Positions 16,940 to 25,524 are shown, counted from the stretch's first letter. The stretch is DNA of 64,000 nucleotides from Streptomyces piniterrae (GCF_005048155.1 NZ_SUMB01000002.1:806001-870000), one strand, 5' to 3'. Numbers and translations are program-made. Notes: generated from the sequence alone by a model not told the origin.

Positions 16940-17845
16940 ATGAGCGCAGGGCCCTCCCAGATGCATCCCGGCCAACACCCCATCGACGACGACCTCGTAC
17001 GGCGGCTGGTCGCCGGGCAGTTCCCGCAGTGGGCGGGGCTGATGGTCAAGCGGCTTCCGTCCGCCGGCACGGTCAACGCCATGTACCGGCTGGGCGACGG
17101 CATGCTCGTACGGCTGCCGCTGGTGAAGGGCGGAGCGGGGGACATATCGATGGAGCAGGAGTGGCTGCCCCGCCTCGCACCCCGACTGCCCACGGCCATC
17201 CCCGAGGTGCTCGGGGCCGGGGAGCCCGCCGAGGGGTACCCGTGGCCGTGGTCGGTGTACCGGTGGCTGGCGGGGGAGAACCCCGAGGTGGGGGCGTTGG
17301 GCGAGCCCGTGCCGCTGGCCGAGGATCTGGCCGGGTTCGTGGCGGCGATGTGGAGCGTCACCCTGCCCGGCGCGCCGGCGGCCCACCGTGGCGGGCCACT
17401 CGCCTCGCTCGACGCGTCGACCCGTGCAGCGATCGAGGAACTGCGCGGGATTCCGGAGGAGGCCATCGACTGCGATGCCGTGACCCTCGTGTGGGAGGAC
17501 GCGCTCCGGGCCCCGGCCTGGGACGCGCCGCCCGTGTGGCTGCATGCGGATCTGATGCCGGGCAATCTGCTGGTGGACGGTGGCAGGCTGACCTCGGTGA
17601 TCGACTTCGGGTGCATGGGGGTGGGCGATCCGGCCTGCGATCTGTTTCCGGCGTGGAATCTGCTGCCGGCCGCCGCACGGGAGGTCTTCCGCGAGGCGCT
17701 CGGTGTGGATGACGCGACCTGGAACCGTGGCCGGGGCCGGACGCTCTCGCAGGCGCTGATCGCGCTGCCGTACTACCGGAGGACGAATCCGGCGATGGCG
17801 CACAACGCCCGGCATGTGATCCGGGCGGTACTGGGGGAACGGTGA
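16940..17845 (+). CDS. APH-family phosphotransferase
   Basis: The 301-residue protein has an aminoglycoside phosphotransferase/choline-kinase fold. WLHADLMPGNLLV carries the catalytic Asp and Asn of the Brenner-type motif, and VIDFGCMGVGDPACDL holds the metal-binding DFG-like Asp. The N-terminal GTVNAMYRLGDGMLVRLP corresponds to the nucleotide loop and phosphate-binding strand. Members phosphorylate small hydroxylated molecules, sometimes antibiotics. The substrate cannot be inferred. It faces a convergent YciI-like gene. Confidence 0.88.
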   Translation: MSAGPSQMHPGQHPIDDDLVRRLVAGQFPQWAGLMVKRLPSAGTVNAMYRLGDGMLVRLPLVKGGAGDISMEQEWLPRLAPRLPTAIPEVLGAGEPAEGYPWPWSVYRWLAGENPEVGALGEPVPLAEDLAGFVAAMWSVTLPGAPAAHRGGPLASLDASTRAAIEELRGIPEEAIDCDAVTLVWEDALRAPAWDAPPVWLHADLMPGNLLVDGGRLTSVIDFGCMGVGDPACDLFPAWNLLPAAAREVFREALGVDDATWNRGRGRTLSQALIALPYYRRTNPAMAHNARHVIRAVLGER

Positions 17846-17861
17846 GGGGCGAGTCCGTGGT

Positions 17862-18413
17862 TCATGACTCTCGCCCGCCGAACTGCCAGTCGTGGACCTC
17901 CACTTCGGCGTACCGGTCCGGGTTCAGGACGGCACGTGCGGTGTCCGGGTCCGAGGCCCGTATCAGCACCGCCGTACCCAGCCACGTGGCGCCGTCATCG
18001 GACAGCAGCGGACCGTATGCGATCAGGTCGTCCCGGTCGTGCGGCACGGCGAGGTCGGCGGGCTGCCCCGCGCCGAGGCCGAGCACCAGGTACCGGTTGC
18101 CGCCGTCCCGGCCACCAGGGAAATCCCACATCGTGCGCCCCAGCATGTTGCGCCACCGGCGCAGCAGCACGTCCCGGTACACGCCGGCCTGGTAGTTGGG
18201 CTCGTCGAAGGCGAACGCGCGGGCGGCGGCGGGATCCGGCAGGTCGAGGATGTGCACGCTGCCGGTGGGCGTATCGCCGTCGCTGGCGAAGGTCGGGCCG
18301 CGAGCGATCATCTCCGCTGCGTACTCGTCCATGTAGGACCAGTGGTTCTCCAGCAGCTCGTCGCGCAACGGGAGGGAGCCGGGCCGATCGCGGTGGTAAC
18401 AGAAGAACTCCAT
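17862..18413 (-). CDS. YciI-like protein with duplicated YCII domain
   Basis: The 183-residue protein looks like two ferredoxin-like YCII units. The first (MEFFCYHRDRPG to about residue 85) contains ENHWSYMDEYAAEMIARGP and SVHILDLPDPAAARAF. The second (from about 108) contains YLVLGLGAG, DRDDLIAYGPLLSDDG and AVLIRASDPDTARAVL. YCII proteins are small dimeric proteins whose conserved His/Asp suggest catalytic or binding roles, mostly unknown. A fused pair within one chain mimics the dimer. Confidence 0.75.
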   Translation of the reverse strand: MEFFCYHRDRPGSLPLRDELLENHWSYMDEYAAEMIARGPTFASDGDTPTGSVHILDLPDPAAARAFAFDEPNYQAGVYRDVLLRRWRNMLGRTMWDFPGGRDGGNRYLVLGLGAGQPADLAVPHDRDDLIAYGPLLSDDGATWLGTAVLIRASDPDTARAVLNPDRYAEVEVHDWQFGGRES

Positions 18414-18503
18414 GCGCCCAGACTCTTCCCGACATACGGCAGCATCTCAACCGGCTTTGGTGACGGTGACCGGCGGCGATGACCGCACGCGTTGAGGATC
18501 GTC

Positions 18504-18557
18504 CATGCCGGGGGAGGATCAACCCGCCGTCGAGCATGTCGGGGGAGTCTCAACCCG
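18504..18557. repeat. imperfect 23-bp direct repeat, two copies
   Basis: catgccgggggaggatcaa (starting 18504) and catgtcgggggagtctcaa (starting 18535) are 31 bases apart, both continuing into cccg, with three mismatches over 23 bases. They lie between the YciI-like gene start and the 3' end of the XRE regulator. They may be binding sites in the YciI promoter region, since that gene starts at 18413 on the minus strand. Confidence 0.4.
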
Positions 18558-18566
18558 TCTTCGAGC

Positions 18567-18857
18567 TCACGCCGAGAGCGCCTGCTCACCGTAGTCGCCG
18601 TCCTGGCAGTCGCCGGCCTGCGCACAAGCGGCGGCCAGTTCGTCCAAGGAGACTTCCAGTGCCGCGGCCAGAGCGGCCACAGTGAAGAACGCCGGAGTCG
18701 GCGCCCGACCGGTCTCGATCTTGCGCAGCGTCTCCGCCGACACCCCTGCCGCCGCAGCGACCTCCACCATGCTGCGGTCGCCGCGCGCCTGGCGCAGCAG
18801 CGCGCCGAACTGCTCTCCGCGCTGTCGTTCCCAAGGAGTCAAAGGAGTTCTCACCAT
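18567..18857 (-). CDS. XRE-family helix-turn-helix regulator
   Basis: The 96-residue protein is almost entirely a lambda-repressor-like DNA-binding domain: GALLRQARGDRSMVEVAAAAGVS-AETLRKIETGRAPTP, with the HTH at about residues 28-50 followed by FFTVAALAAALEVSLDEL. The ATG at 18857 gives a compact protein; the upstream extension has no support. It is divergent from a methionine aminopeptidase gene with a palindrome between them, so it probably controls itself and that gene. Confidence 0.85.
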   Translation of the reverse strand: MVRTPLTPWERQRGEQFGALLRQARGDRSMVEVAAAAGVSAETLRKIETGRAPTPAFFTVAALAAALEVSLDELAAACAQAGDCQDGDYGEQALSA

Positions 18858-18870
18858 ACCCGTGATACTA

Positions 18871-18880
18871 ATACCGGTAT
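18871..18880. promoter_or_regulatory. 10-bp palindrome between XRE and map genes
   Basis: ATACCGGTAT is a perfect palindrome inside an AT-rich stretch (actaataccggtataagaat). It lies 14 bases before the XRE start and 38 bases before the methionine aminopeptidase start. It overlaps the expected -10 regions of both divergent genes and is the best operator candidate for the XRE protein. Confidence 0.45.
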
Positions 18881-18917
18881 AAGAATTGGTGCACGGCAAG
18901 GCAGGGAGTCGCACGAC

Positions 18918-19685
18918 ATGGTGGAGATCAAGACCGATGCGGAGCTGGATGCGATGCGGGAGGCCGGGCGCGTCGTGGCCCATGCCCTCGCCGCCGCCCG
19001 GGAAGCGGCGGGCATCGGGGTGTCACTACAGGAGCTGGACGAGGCGGCCCGCGCCGTTCTGCGGAAGGCCGGGGCGAGCTCGCCCTTCCTCGGGTACCAG
19101 CCCTCCTTCGCCCCCACGCCTTTCCCCGCGGTGATCTGCACGTCGGTCAACGACGCCATCGTCCATGGCGTCCCCACCGACTACCGCCTGTGTGACGGTG
19201 ACCTGGTCAGCGTCGACTGCGGCGCGGAACTCGACGGCTGGACCGGTGACGCCGCCATCAGCTTCATTGTCGGCACCCCGCGCCCCGCCGACGTGGAGCT
19301 GATCAACGCCACCCAGCGCGCTCTCGACGCCGGCATCGCCGCGGCCACCTCCGGCAATCGGATAGGCGACATCTCGCACGCCATCGGCGCCGTCGCCCGA
19401 TCGGCACGCTGTGGCATGCCCGCGGACTTCGGCGGCCACGGCATCGGCCGCCGGATGCACGAAGACCCGCATGTCCCCAACCGAGGACGCCCCCGCCGCG
19501 GCTTCCCCCTCCGACACGGCCTGACCCTCGCCATCGAACCGATGCTCATGGCCGGCGGACGCGACGACTACCGCACCGGCGGCGACGGTTGGACGCTGCA
19601 CACCGTCGACGGCAGCCGGGCGGCCCATATCGAGCACACCGTGGCCATCACCGAAGAGGGGCCGCGCATTCTGACGCTGCCCTGA
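18918..19685 (+). CDS. map: type I methionine aminopeptidase
   Basis: The 255-residue protein has the pita-bread metalloprotease ligands. VSVDCGAELDGWTGD gives the two Asp, GHGIGRRMHEDP the His, IEPM the first Glu and IEHTVAI the second Glu. It removes the initiator Met from nascent proteins using two divalent metals. GGGAG precedes the ATG at 18918. Streptomycetes usually carry more than one map gene. This copy sits with an XRE regulator away from ribosomal genes, so it is probably a regulated paralogue. Confidence 0.92.
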   Translation: MVEIKTDAELDAMREAGRVVAHALAAAREAAGIGVSLQELDEAARAVLRKAGASSPFLGYQPSFAPTPFPAVICTSVNDAIVHGVPTDYRLCDGDLVSVDCGAELDGWTGDAAISFIVGTPRPADVELINATQRALDAGIAAATSGNRIGDISHAIGAVARSARCGMPADFGGHGIGRRMHEDPHVPNRGRPRRGFPLRHGLTLAIEPMLMAGGRDDYRTGGDGWTLHTVDGSRAAHIEHTVAITEEGPRILTLP

Positions 19686-19730
19686 TGCGGAGGGTTGGGC
19701 GGTGAACCGGCGCAGCACCGACGACCTTTC

Positions 19731-19789
19731 GTGAATCCGTCGACCCCTCGTGAAGCCGACCAACCTCACCTGAAGCCGACCAGCCTCAC
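19731..19789. repeat. three degenerate 20-bp tandem repeats
   Basis: Units starting at 19731, 19750 and 19770 share the pattern (G/C)TGAA-CCG-C-ACC(N)CCTC. The second (GTGAAGCCGACCAACCTCAC) and third differ at two positions; the first is more divergent and one base shorter. They lie in the convergent gap between the methionine aminopeptidase and MarR genes, so they probably have no promoter role. Confidence 0.45.
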
Positions 19790-19796
19790 GTGAACC

Positions 19797-19819
19797 CCGC
19801 GGGTCGTGCGAACCCGCGG
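19797..19819. terminator. bidirectional hairpin between map and marR
   Basis: CCGCGGGT (19797-19804) and ACCCGCGG (19812-19819) form a perfect 8-bp stem with a 7-base loop. A further GC-rich dyad follows. The position between two convergent genes fits a shared terminator. Confidence 0.55.
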
Positions 19820-19854
19820 CTCCGTGAACCCGGCGGGCCCCGCGGGCCCCGTTC

Positions 19855-20334
19855 TCAGTCCGGCTTCGGCCGGGAGCGCAGGTGTCGCATCTGTGCGTGG
19901 CTGAGGTCGTGCGCCTCTCGCATGTGACGGGTGATCACCTTGAGCTCGTCCTCGGTGTGGCCGTCGAGAAGTGCCTGCCAGGCCGGAAAGAGGTCGTCCC
20001 ACACCGCCGCGACGCGGGCGACGCGATCCGGCACCGGGGCGACCAGCACCCGGCGGCGATCCTGCTCGTCGGGTTCACGGACCACGTAGCCGCCACGTTG
20101 GAGCCGGTCCACGAGACGGGTTGCCGAGCCTGTGGTCAGGCCCGTCATATCGGCGATCTGCCTGACGGTGAGCGGCTCGGGCTCGGCCGTCAGCAGGCTC
20201 AGGCACTGCACGTCTGTCGGGTGCAGTCCGAGGTGGTCGGCGACGGCCTGGTTGAACAGTACGTACGCCGCCATGCAGCGGCGGGACTCCAGCAACAACT
20301 CGTCGTACAACCGGGTCCGAGGCGAGTCCGTCAT
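19855..20334 (-). CDS. MarR-family transcriptional regulator
   Basis: The 159-residue winged-helix protein has the MarR layout: dimerisation helices, recognition region LTVRQIADMTGLTTGSATRLVDRLQ (two parts), and the wing VREPDEQDRRRVLV with the typical DxRxxx motif. ATG 20334 is chosen because AGGAG lies nine bases upstream. It is divergent from an NmrA-like gene, and strong inverted repeats in the gap mark its operators. The expected mode is repression relieved by a small ligand or redox signal. Confidence 0.9.
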   Translation of the reverse strand: MTDSPRTRLYDELLLESRRCMAAYVLFNQAVADHLGLHPTDVQCLSLLTAEPEPLTVRQIADMTGLTTGSATRLVDRLQRGGYVVREPDEQDRRRVLVAPVPDRVARVAAVWDDLFPAWQALLDGHTEDELKVITRHMREAHDLSHAQMRHLRSRPKPD

Positions 20335-20354
20335 CTGGATCACACTCCTAATCA

Positions 20355-20413
20355 CTGCGCGACGCAGCAATATCGTCTACTCTTCTGCGTGACGCATTAA
20401 CTGCGTCACGCAG
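20355..20413. promoter_or_regulatory. three-site MarR operator array
   Basis: The 11-bp dyad TGCG(T/C)(G/C)ACGCA occurs three times: 20356-20366, 20386-20396 and 20402-20412. The last two also form a larger perfect inverted repeat, CTGCGTGACGCA and TGCGTCACGCAG, with a 5-base spacer. The array covers the divergent promoters of the marR and NmrA-like genes. Confidence 0.7.
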
Positions 20414-20457
20414 CTAGTTTACCTCTATCCGTCTCCATCTCCAGGAGTTGAGAAACC

Positions 20458-21339
20458 ATGCTCACTGTCGCCGTCACCGGAGCCACCGGAGCCCAGGGCG
20501 GGGCCACCGCCCGCGCTCTGCTGGCCGCCGGCCACCGGGTGCGCGCCCTCACCCGCCGCCCCGACTCGCCCGCCGCCGACGACCTGCGCCGCCTCGGCGC
20601 CGATGTGCGCCACGCGGACTTCGACGACGCCGCCTCCCTCGACGCCGCACTCGCCGGCGCCGACTCCCTCTTCGCGGTCACCACCCCGTTCGGCACCGAC
20701 ACCGCCGCCGAAACCCGGCAGGGAACGGCCCTCGTGGACGCCGCGACAGCCGCCCGCCTCGGGCACATCGTGTTCACCTCCGCCGCCCATGCCGACCGCG
20801 GCACCGGTGTCCCGCACTACGAGAGCAAGCACCTGGTCGAGCGGCATCTGCGCGCATCCGGCGTGCCCTGGACGGTGATCGCTCCGGCGGCGTTCATGGA
20901 CAACTACACCGGCGGCTGGACCCTTGACGGGCTGCGCGACGGCACCTTCGGCTGGCCCATGCCCGACGACCGGCCGTTCGCTCTCATCCCCGCCGTCGAC
21001 ATCGGAGCGTTCGCCGCGCTGGTCCTCCAGCGCGGCGACGAGTTCACCGGACGACGCATCGACATCGCCTCCGACGAACGGACTCCCGGCCAGATCGCGG
21101 AGGCCCTCACGGCGGCTGTCGGCCGTCCGATCGCCCACAAGGAGGTGCCGCTGGCCCACGTCCGGACCCGGTCCACCGACCTGGCCGCCATGTTCGAGTA
21201 CTTCACCACCTGCGGCCTCGACGTCGATGTCGCCGGACTGCGCCGCGACTACCCCGAAGTCGGCTGGCACAGCTTCACCGACTGGGCCGCAGGCCAGGAC
21301 TGGACCGCGCTCCTGTCTTCCGCGCCGACGCATGCGTGA
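20458..21339 (+). CDS. NmrA-like NAD(P)-binding protein
   Basis: The 293-residue protein has the atypical SDR start VAVTGATGAQGGATARALL (GxxGxxG), then VRALTRRPDS and HIVFTSAAHAD. NmrA/HSCARG-like proteins bind NAD(P) and act as redox sensors or as reductases such as quinone reductases. AGGAG lies nine bases before the ATG. It is divergent from a MarR gene with shared operators, so it is probably the regulated target, perhaps for electrophile stress. Catalytic function is not certain. Confidence 0.85.
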   Translation: MLTVAVTGATGAQGGATARALLAAGHRVRALTRRPDSPAADDLRRLGADVRHADFDDAASLDAALAGADSLFAVTTPFGTDTAAETRQGTALVDAATAARLGHIVFTSAAHADRGTGVPHYESKHLVERHLRASGVPWTVIAPAAFMDNYTGGWTLDGLRDGTFGWPMPDDRPFALIPAVDIGAFAALVLQRGDEFTGRRIDIASDERTPGQIAEALTAAVGRPIAHKEVPLAHVRTRSTDLAAMFEYFTTCGLDVDVAGLRRDYPEVGWHSFTDWAAGQDWTALLSSAPTHA

Positions 21340-21442
21340 CATTCCTCGACCGGCCCGTAGGCAACGCGGAAACCGACCCACCGGGCCTGACGGCCGAACC
21401 CGGTAGGACCGGGGCGTCATCGGCGGTCGGCTGTCCGGGAGT

Positions 21443-21889
21443 TCAGCCCGACTTGGCGAAAGCGGCGCGCAGACCGGCTCCGTTGACGAGGAAAGCGGAT
21501 GCGCCGAGGGCGAGGGCGCAAGCCACCTGCATCACGACGAACCACGGCGGAAGGGCACCCGGGATCATGTCGATGGCGATGATCGCGATCGGCACGATGA
21601 CGGAGATGAGGCGCATGCGGAGATAGGCCCAGCGCGCTCCCCGCGAGGCGAGGACGGTCAGCCAGTAGGTCACCGCGGCGCTCGCGAGCACTCCGGCTGA
21701 TCGGCCCCACATGAACGAGGTCACCGTTCGTCCGGTGACCGCGAGGACGACGACCGTGATGAGGACCGCGGCGCTGAGCGCGCCATAGGCCGCGACCAGG
21801 AACTTCGCCTTGCCGAAGGTTCGTTGGGCGTCCGGGTGGCTGTAGTGGGCGGGGGCGTTCTCGGCCGTGGTGGGGCTGGCGGTTTCCAT
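21443..21889 (-). CDS. four-helix membrane protein of unknown function
   Basis: The 148-residue protein has a polar N terminus and about four hydrophobic segments: FLVAAYGALSAAVLITVVVL, a segment near SAAVTYWLTVLA, VIVPIAIIAIDMIPGAL, and VVMQVACALALGASAFLV. ATG 21889 is preceded by AGAG; an alternative ATG seven codons upstream exists. It is convergent with the NmrA-like gene and divergent from a two-component operon 245 bases away. No recognised domain; probably a small inner-membrane protein. Confidence 0.7.
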   Translation of the reverse strand: METASPTTAENAPAHYSHPDAQRTFGKAKFLVAAYGALSAAVLITVVVLAVTGRTVTSFMWGRSAGVLASAAVTYWLTVLASRGARWAYLRMRLISVIVPIAIIAIDMIPGALPPWFVVMQVACALALGASAFLVNGAGLRAAFAKSG

Positions 21890-22134
21890 GTCTCTCTTCG
21901 TCCTCTTCACTCGTGTTCTTCGCTCATGCCGTCGCGACTCAAGCCGTCTGGACTCATGCCGACTGGACTCATGTCGTCTGGCGTGATGTCGACGCTAGGG
22001 AGCGCATGGGGGGTGCGGTATGGGCCTGGACGTAAGGGTGGGTGGGTCCAGACCTACTTCCGCGCTGAACGAGGGGGCATCGGGCGCCGCGCGGTGCAGA
22101 GTTGGGGCACCGAACGGGAAGCGAAGGAAACAAC

Positions 22135-23394
22135 ATGAGACAGCTGGGTTCGTGGCCGGCACGCGCCGGTGTGGGGTTTGTGCGGGCGTGCGTCGTGGCG
22201 GCCGTCAGCATGCTGGTCCCGGCCGTGTGGGCCGCTGCGGTGGCGCTGGGGATCTGGTGGGGGGCGGGAAACCCGTGGTCGTGGGTAGCGCCGTTCGTGC
22301 TGGTGGCAGTGGGCACGCTCGCCCTGTCCCGCCCGGTCTGCCGGATGTTCCGGTTCCTCGTCGCGCGGTGGACGGCCACCGTCATTCCCGCCGGATACCG
22401 GAAGGCCCCGCCGGTGACGCAGCTGTCCACCGGGTACTGGTGGAACGGTTTCTCCTACGAGCGCAGCAGTCGGGACGCCCGCATGGACCAGGGGTGGCGA
22501 ATCCGCTGGAGCGATCCGGCCAACTGGCGTGACCTGCGCTTCACGGCGATCGCACCGATCACCGTGGGCGTGATCGCGGCCGTCCCGCCGGCCGGACTCG
22601 CGGGAGCGGTCATCGGGCTGTCCCAGCCGGCACTCCCCGCGCGTGCCCTCGGGCTGCTCGGACTGGTCGTGGCCGTCGCCGGTGCCCCGTACGCCTGGCG
22701 GTCCGTCGAGCCGGTCACCGCCCGCTTCCTGCGTGCGTCGCCCGCGATGGTCCTCGCGGACCGGGTGGAGGAGCTGACGGCCCAGCGCGCGGACACGACC
22801 GTCGCACAGGCCGCCGAGATCCGCCGGATCGAACGGGACCTGCACGACGGGGCGCAGGCCCGCCTCGTCGGGCTCGGGCTCTCGCTGGCGACCGCGGAGA
22901 AGCTGATGGAAACCGACCCCGAGCAGGCCAGGGCGCTGATGCGGGAAGCGCGGTCCGGCGCCGCCACCTCACTGACCGAGCTCCGCGAACTGGTCAAGGG
23001 CATCAACCCGCCGGTGCTGACCGAGCGAGGGCTCGTCGATGCCGTTCGCGCCCTCGCCCTGGACAGCCCGCTCGAAGCGGCCGTCAGCGCCGACGTGCAG
23101 CTGCACCTGGACCCGCCGATCGAGTCCGCCGTGTACTTCGGAATCGCCGAAGTGCTGACCAACGCGGTCAAACACGCCCGTGCGACCCGGGCGCGGATCT
23201 CCCTCACCCGGGACGACACCGGCATCGTCGTCGACGTGGAGGACAACGGCCGGGGTGGGGCCGGTCTGCGCACCGGCGGTGGACTCGCGGGGCTGCGCCG
23301 CCGCCTGGCGGTCTTCGACGGCATTCTGGAGATCACCAGCCCGGTAGGCGGTCCGACCCGCGTGAGGATGATGGTGCCGTGCGAATCGTTGTAG
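22135..23394 (+). CDS. NarL-type sensor histidine kinase
   Basis: The 419-residue protein has hydrophobic membrane segments at about 12-70 and 140-190. The HisKA_3 dimerisation helix follows, with the phospho-accepting His in RIERDLHDGAQARLV, and a short HATPase domain with VLTNAVKHARA and DVEDNGRGG. AAGGAA precedes the ATG; the longer frame upstream is not supported. It overlaps the response regulator gene by 16 bases. The sensed signal is unknown, since no recognised input domain is present. Confidence 0.92.
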   Translation: MRQLGSWPARAGVGFVRACVVAAVSMLVPAVWAAAVALGIWWGAGNPWSWVAPFVLVAVGTLALSRPVCRMFRFLVARWTATVIPAGYRKAPPVTQLSTGYWWNGFSYERSSRDARMDQGWRIRWSDPANWRDLRFTAIAPITVGVIAAVPPAGLAGAVIGLSQPALPARALGLLGLVVAVAGAPYAWRSVEPVTARFLRASPAMVLADRVEELTAQRADTTVAQAAEIRRIERDLHDGAQARLVGLGLSLATAEKLMETDPEQARALMREARSGAATSLTELRELVKGINPPVLTERGLVDAVRALALDSPLEAAVSADVQLHLDPPIESAVYFGIAEVLTNAVKHARATRARISLTRDDTGIVVDVEDNGRGGAGLRTGGGLAGLRRRLAVFDGILEITSPVGGPTRVRMMVPCESL

Positions 23395-24026
23395 CCGAAG
23401 ACCTCTACCTCCTGCGCGACGGGATGGTCCGCCTCATCGAGGCGTGCGGACACCAGGTGGTGGCGACGGCGACCACCGGGCCCGAGACGCTCGACGCGCT
23501 GCTGACATGGCGGCCGGACGTTTCCATCGTCGACGTCCGTATGCCGCCGACCCAGTCGGACGAGGGCCTGCGCGCGGCTCTTGCCGCCCGCGCCGAACTG
23601 CCCGGACTGCCGGTCCTGATCCTCTCCCAGCACGTTGAACAGCTCTATGCCCGCGAGCTCTTGGCCGATGGCGGCGGTGGCATCGGCTACTTCCTCAAGG
23701 AGAGCGTCTTCGACGCCGATCAGTTCATCGATGCCGTGGAACGCGTCGCCGGTGGCGGGACCGCCATGGACCCCGCCGTCATCGCCAAACTGCTGTCCAG
23801 CGGGTCCTCGAACCGACGACTCGGAGGGCTCACCGAACGCGAACACGCCGTGCTCGCCCTCATGGCCCAAGGACTGTCCAATCGGGCGATCGGCGAGCGG
23901 CTCTTCCTCAGCGAAAGCGCCATCAGCAAATACACCACCTCCATGTTCGGCAAACTCGGCATCGTCGACGACGACAACAACAACCGCCGCGTCCTCGCCG
24001 TCCTCACCTACCTGAACGAGCCCTGA
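23379..24026 (+). CDS. LuxR/NarL-family response regulator
   Basis: The 215-residue protein has a receiver domain starting VRIVVAEDLYLLRDGMVRL, with the phospho-acceptor Asp in VSIVDVRMPP, and a C-terminal LuxR-type HTH (LTEREHAVLALMAQGLSNRAI region, ERLFLSESAISKYTTSMF). The start is GTG inside the kinase gene, showing coupling. It is the partner of the preceding histidine kinase. A run of Asp/Asn (DDDNNNR) in the late HTH is typical of Streptomyces relatives. Confidence 0.92.
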   Translation: MRIVVAEDLYLLRDGMVRLIEACGHQVVATATTGPETLDALLTWRPDVSIVDVRMPPTQSDEGLRAALAARAELPGLPVLILSQHVEQLYARELLADGGGGIGYFLKESVFDADQFIDAVERVAGGGTAMDPAVIAKLLSSGSSNRRLGGLTEREHAVLALMAQGLSNRAIGERLFLSESAISKYTTSMFGKLGIVDDDNNNRRVLAVLTYLNEP

Positions 24027-24135
24027 CGTACGCAGCGCACGAAGTCGGGGCACCCGCCCGGTGGGTTGGCCTAGCGTGGACGCCGTTTCGGGCATCGTGC
24101 CCGGAGCGGCGTTGCGCTGTGGGGGAGGGGTGCAC

Positions 24136-24786
24136 ATGGGCAAGGGCAAGAGCATGGGGATGGGCAAGAGCATGGGGATGGGCAAGAGCAGGGGCATGGG
24201 CCAGGACCGCTATATGTCCTCGTACGAGCCGCTGGGAGACCGGGAGGCGGACACCGGGGCGCGGCATGCGGAGGACCAGGCGGTGGCCCGGTTTCTCCAG
24301 AGCGTCTCGGACATGGCGTTCAAAGCCGGGCCGCTGGGGATCGAGCTGACGCACCTGGACGTCGCCGGCCGGACGTTCGCCTTCCGTGAGATGCCCGAGG
24401 CCGATCCTCGGGGCCTGGCCGGCGCGGCCGGTGCGGTGCCGGTGGACGATGCGGAGCGCGGCGAGATGCTGTGGGTGCCGGATCCGGCTTCTCCGGCGTG
24501 GGCGCATCTGGCGTGGCTGGTGCGGGAACTGCCGTTTCTCCACACGTTCAGGGAGTACGGTCCCGAGGGCGGCCCGGAGCTGTGCGGGGTGGATGCGCCG
24601 TCGCGTGAGTGGGCGGATGTGCTGGTGGCGCATCGGGGGGAGCGGTGGCGGGTCCGGGTGGCGCTGGAGGGCCGCACGGAGCCGATCGAATTTCCCGGGA
24701 TGGTGATCGGGGAACTGTTCGGTGCGGGCGGACACCGCGAGCGGGTGGTGAAAGGGGCACCGAATCTGGTGGATTCGGGGATCTAG
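24136..24786 (+). CDS. hypothetical protein with Met/Gly-rich N-terminal repeats
   Basis: The protein has about 216 residues and begins with a run of GKSMGM-like hexapeptides (about residues 1-25), then a charged globular region with FLQSVSDMAFKAGPLGIEL, ADVLVAHRGERWRVRVAL and FPGMVIGELF. ATG 24136 has GGGGGAGGGG upstream; a GTG two codons earlier is also possible. No transmembrane segment or signal peptide. I do not recognise a family. It stands alone after the two-component genes and convergent to a cysteine hydrolase gene. Confidence 0.6.
   Translation: MGKGKSMGMGKSMGMGKSRGMGQDRYMSSYEPLGDREADTGARHAEDQAVARFLQSVSDMAFKAGPLGIELTHLDVAGRTFAFREMPEADPRGLAGAAGAVPVDDAERGEMLWVPDPASPAWAHLAWLVRELPFLHTFREYGPEGGPELCGVDAPSREWADVLVAHRGERWRVRVALEGRTEPIEFPGMVIGELFGAGGHRERVVKGAPNLVDSGI
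24151..24204 (+). repeat. 3 x 18-bp in-frame tandem repeat
   Basis: agcatggggatgggcaag occurs at 24151-24168 and again, identical, at 24169-24186, followed by a diverged copy agcaggggcatgggccag at 24187-24204. It encodes the Ser-Met-Gly-Met-Gly-Lys units of the hypothetical protein, so the copy number may vary by whole codons. Confidence 0.7.
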
Positions 24787-24852
24787 GCGTGCTGATGGCC
24801 CGGCCGTCCGGGGGCTGGAAAACGAAGGCGGAATCATGAAGCTCGGCCACGC

Positions 24853-25485
24853 TCAGCTCAGTGACGAGCCGGACGGGACGACGATCCCGTAGAGGTCGGC
24901 GATGGTGGCGAGCGCACTGTGGTGGATCTGTTCCGCGGACAGGTCGGACAGCACCGTCCGGAGAGGCCGGGTCGCGCAGGCGTCGGCGACTACGGTGGGC
25001 TGGTTGCCACGCAGGAAGGCACCTTCCGCGGTGAAGGTCACGCACATGTGGGTCATGAACCCGGCGATGATGACGTTCTTGTTGCCGGCGGCGTCGAGGT
25101 GGTCGCCCAGATCGGTGCCGACGAACGCGTTGGGAGCGGTCTTGACGACGACGGGTTCGCCCTCGACAGGAGCCACGCGGGGGTGGATCTGGCCTATTTC
25201 GGCCTGGATGTCGTACGGGCTTCCTGCGCCGCCGTCGTTCATGACATGGATGACCTTCGTCCCGGCCTCCCGGGCCCTGGCCAGCAACGCGGCGGCGGCG
25301 TCGAGGGCGGGATCCCAACCCGTCAGCTCCATCACGCCCGTGGTGTAGGTGTTCTGATAGTCGATCAGGATCAGTGTCGCATCGGTCAGCGATGCCGGGG
25401 TCTCGTCGAAACCGTTGAGCTCACGCAAGGTCGTGGTAGCCGTTGCGGTCGTCGTAGTCGTGGTCGTTGCGGGTGTCGTGGTCAT
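24853..25485 (-). CDS. isochorismatase-family cysteine hydrolase
   Basis: The 210-residue protein has the cysteine hydrolase triad pattern: ATLILIDYQNTYTTG (Asp), VVVKTAPNAF (Lys) and AGFMTHMCVTFTAEG (nucleophilic Cys). The N terminus is a Thr-rich run (TTTTTTT) before the domain. Members hydrolyse amides or vinyl ethers (nicotinamidase, isochorismatase and others). GGAAGG precedes ATG 25485. It is divergent from a GlxA-type regulator, a common pairing, with a palindrome in between. Confidence 0.85.
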   Translation of the reverse strand: MTTTPATTTTTTTATATTTLRELNGFDETPASLTDATLILIDYQNTYTTGVMELTGWDPALDAAAALLARAREAGTKVIHVMNDGGAGSPYDIQAEIGQIHPRVAPVEGEPVVVKTAPNAFVGTDLGDHLDAAGNKNVIIAGFMTHMCVTFTAEGAFLRGNQPTVVADACATRPLRTVLSDLSAEQIHHSALATIADLYGIVVPSGSSLS

Positions 25486-25524
25486 TGAACTGCCTTCCAG
25501 GAGCGCTGTGTTGCAGGGTTCGGG

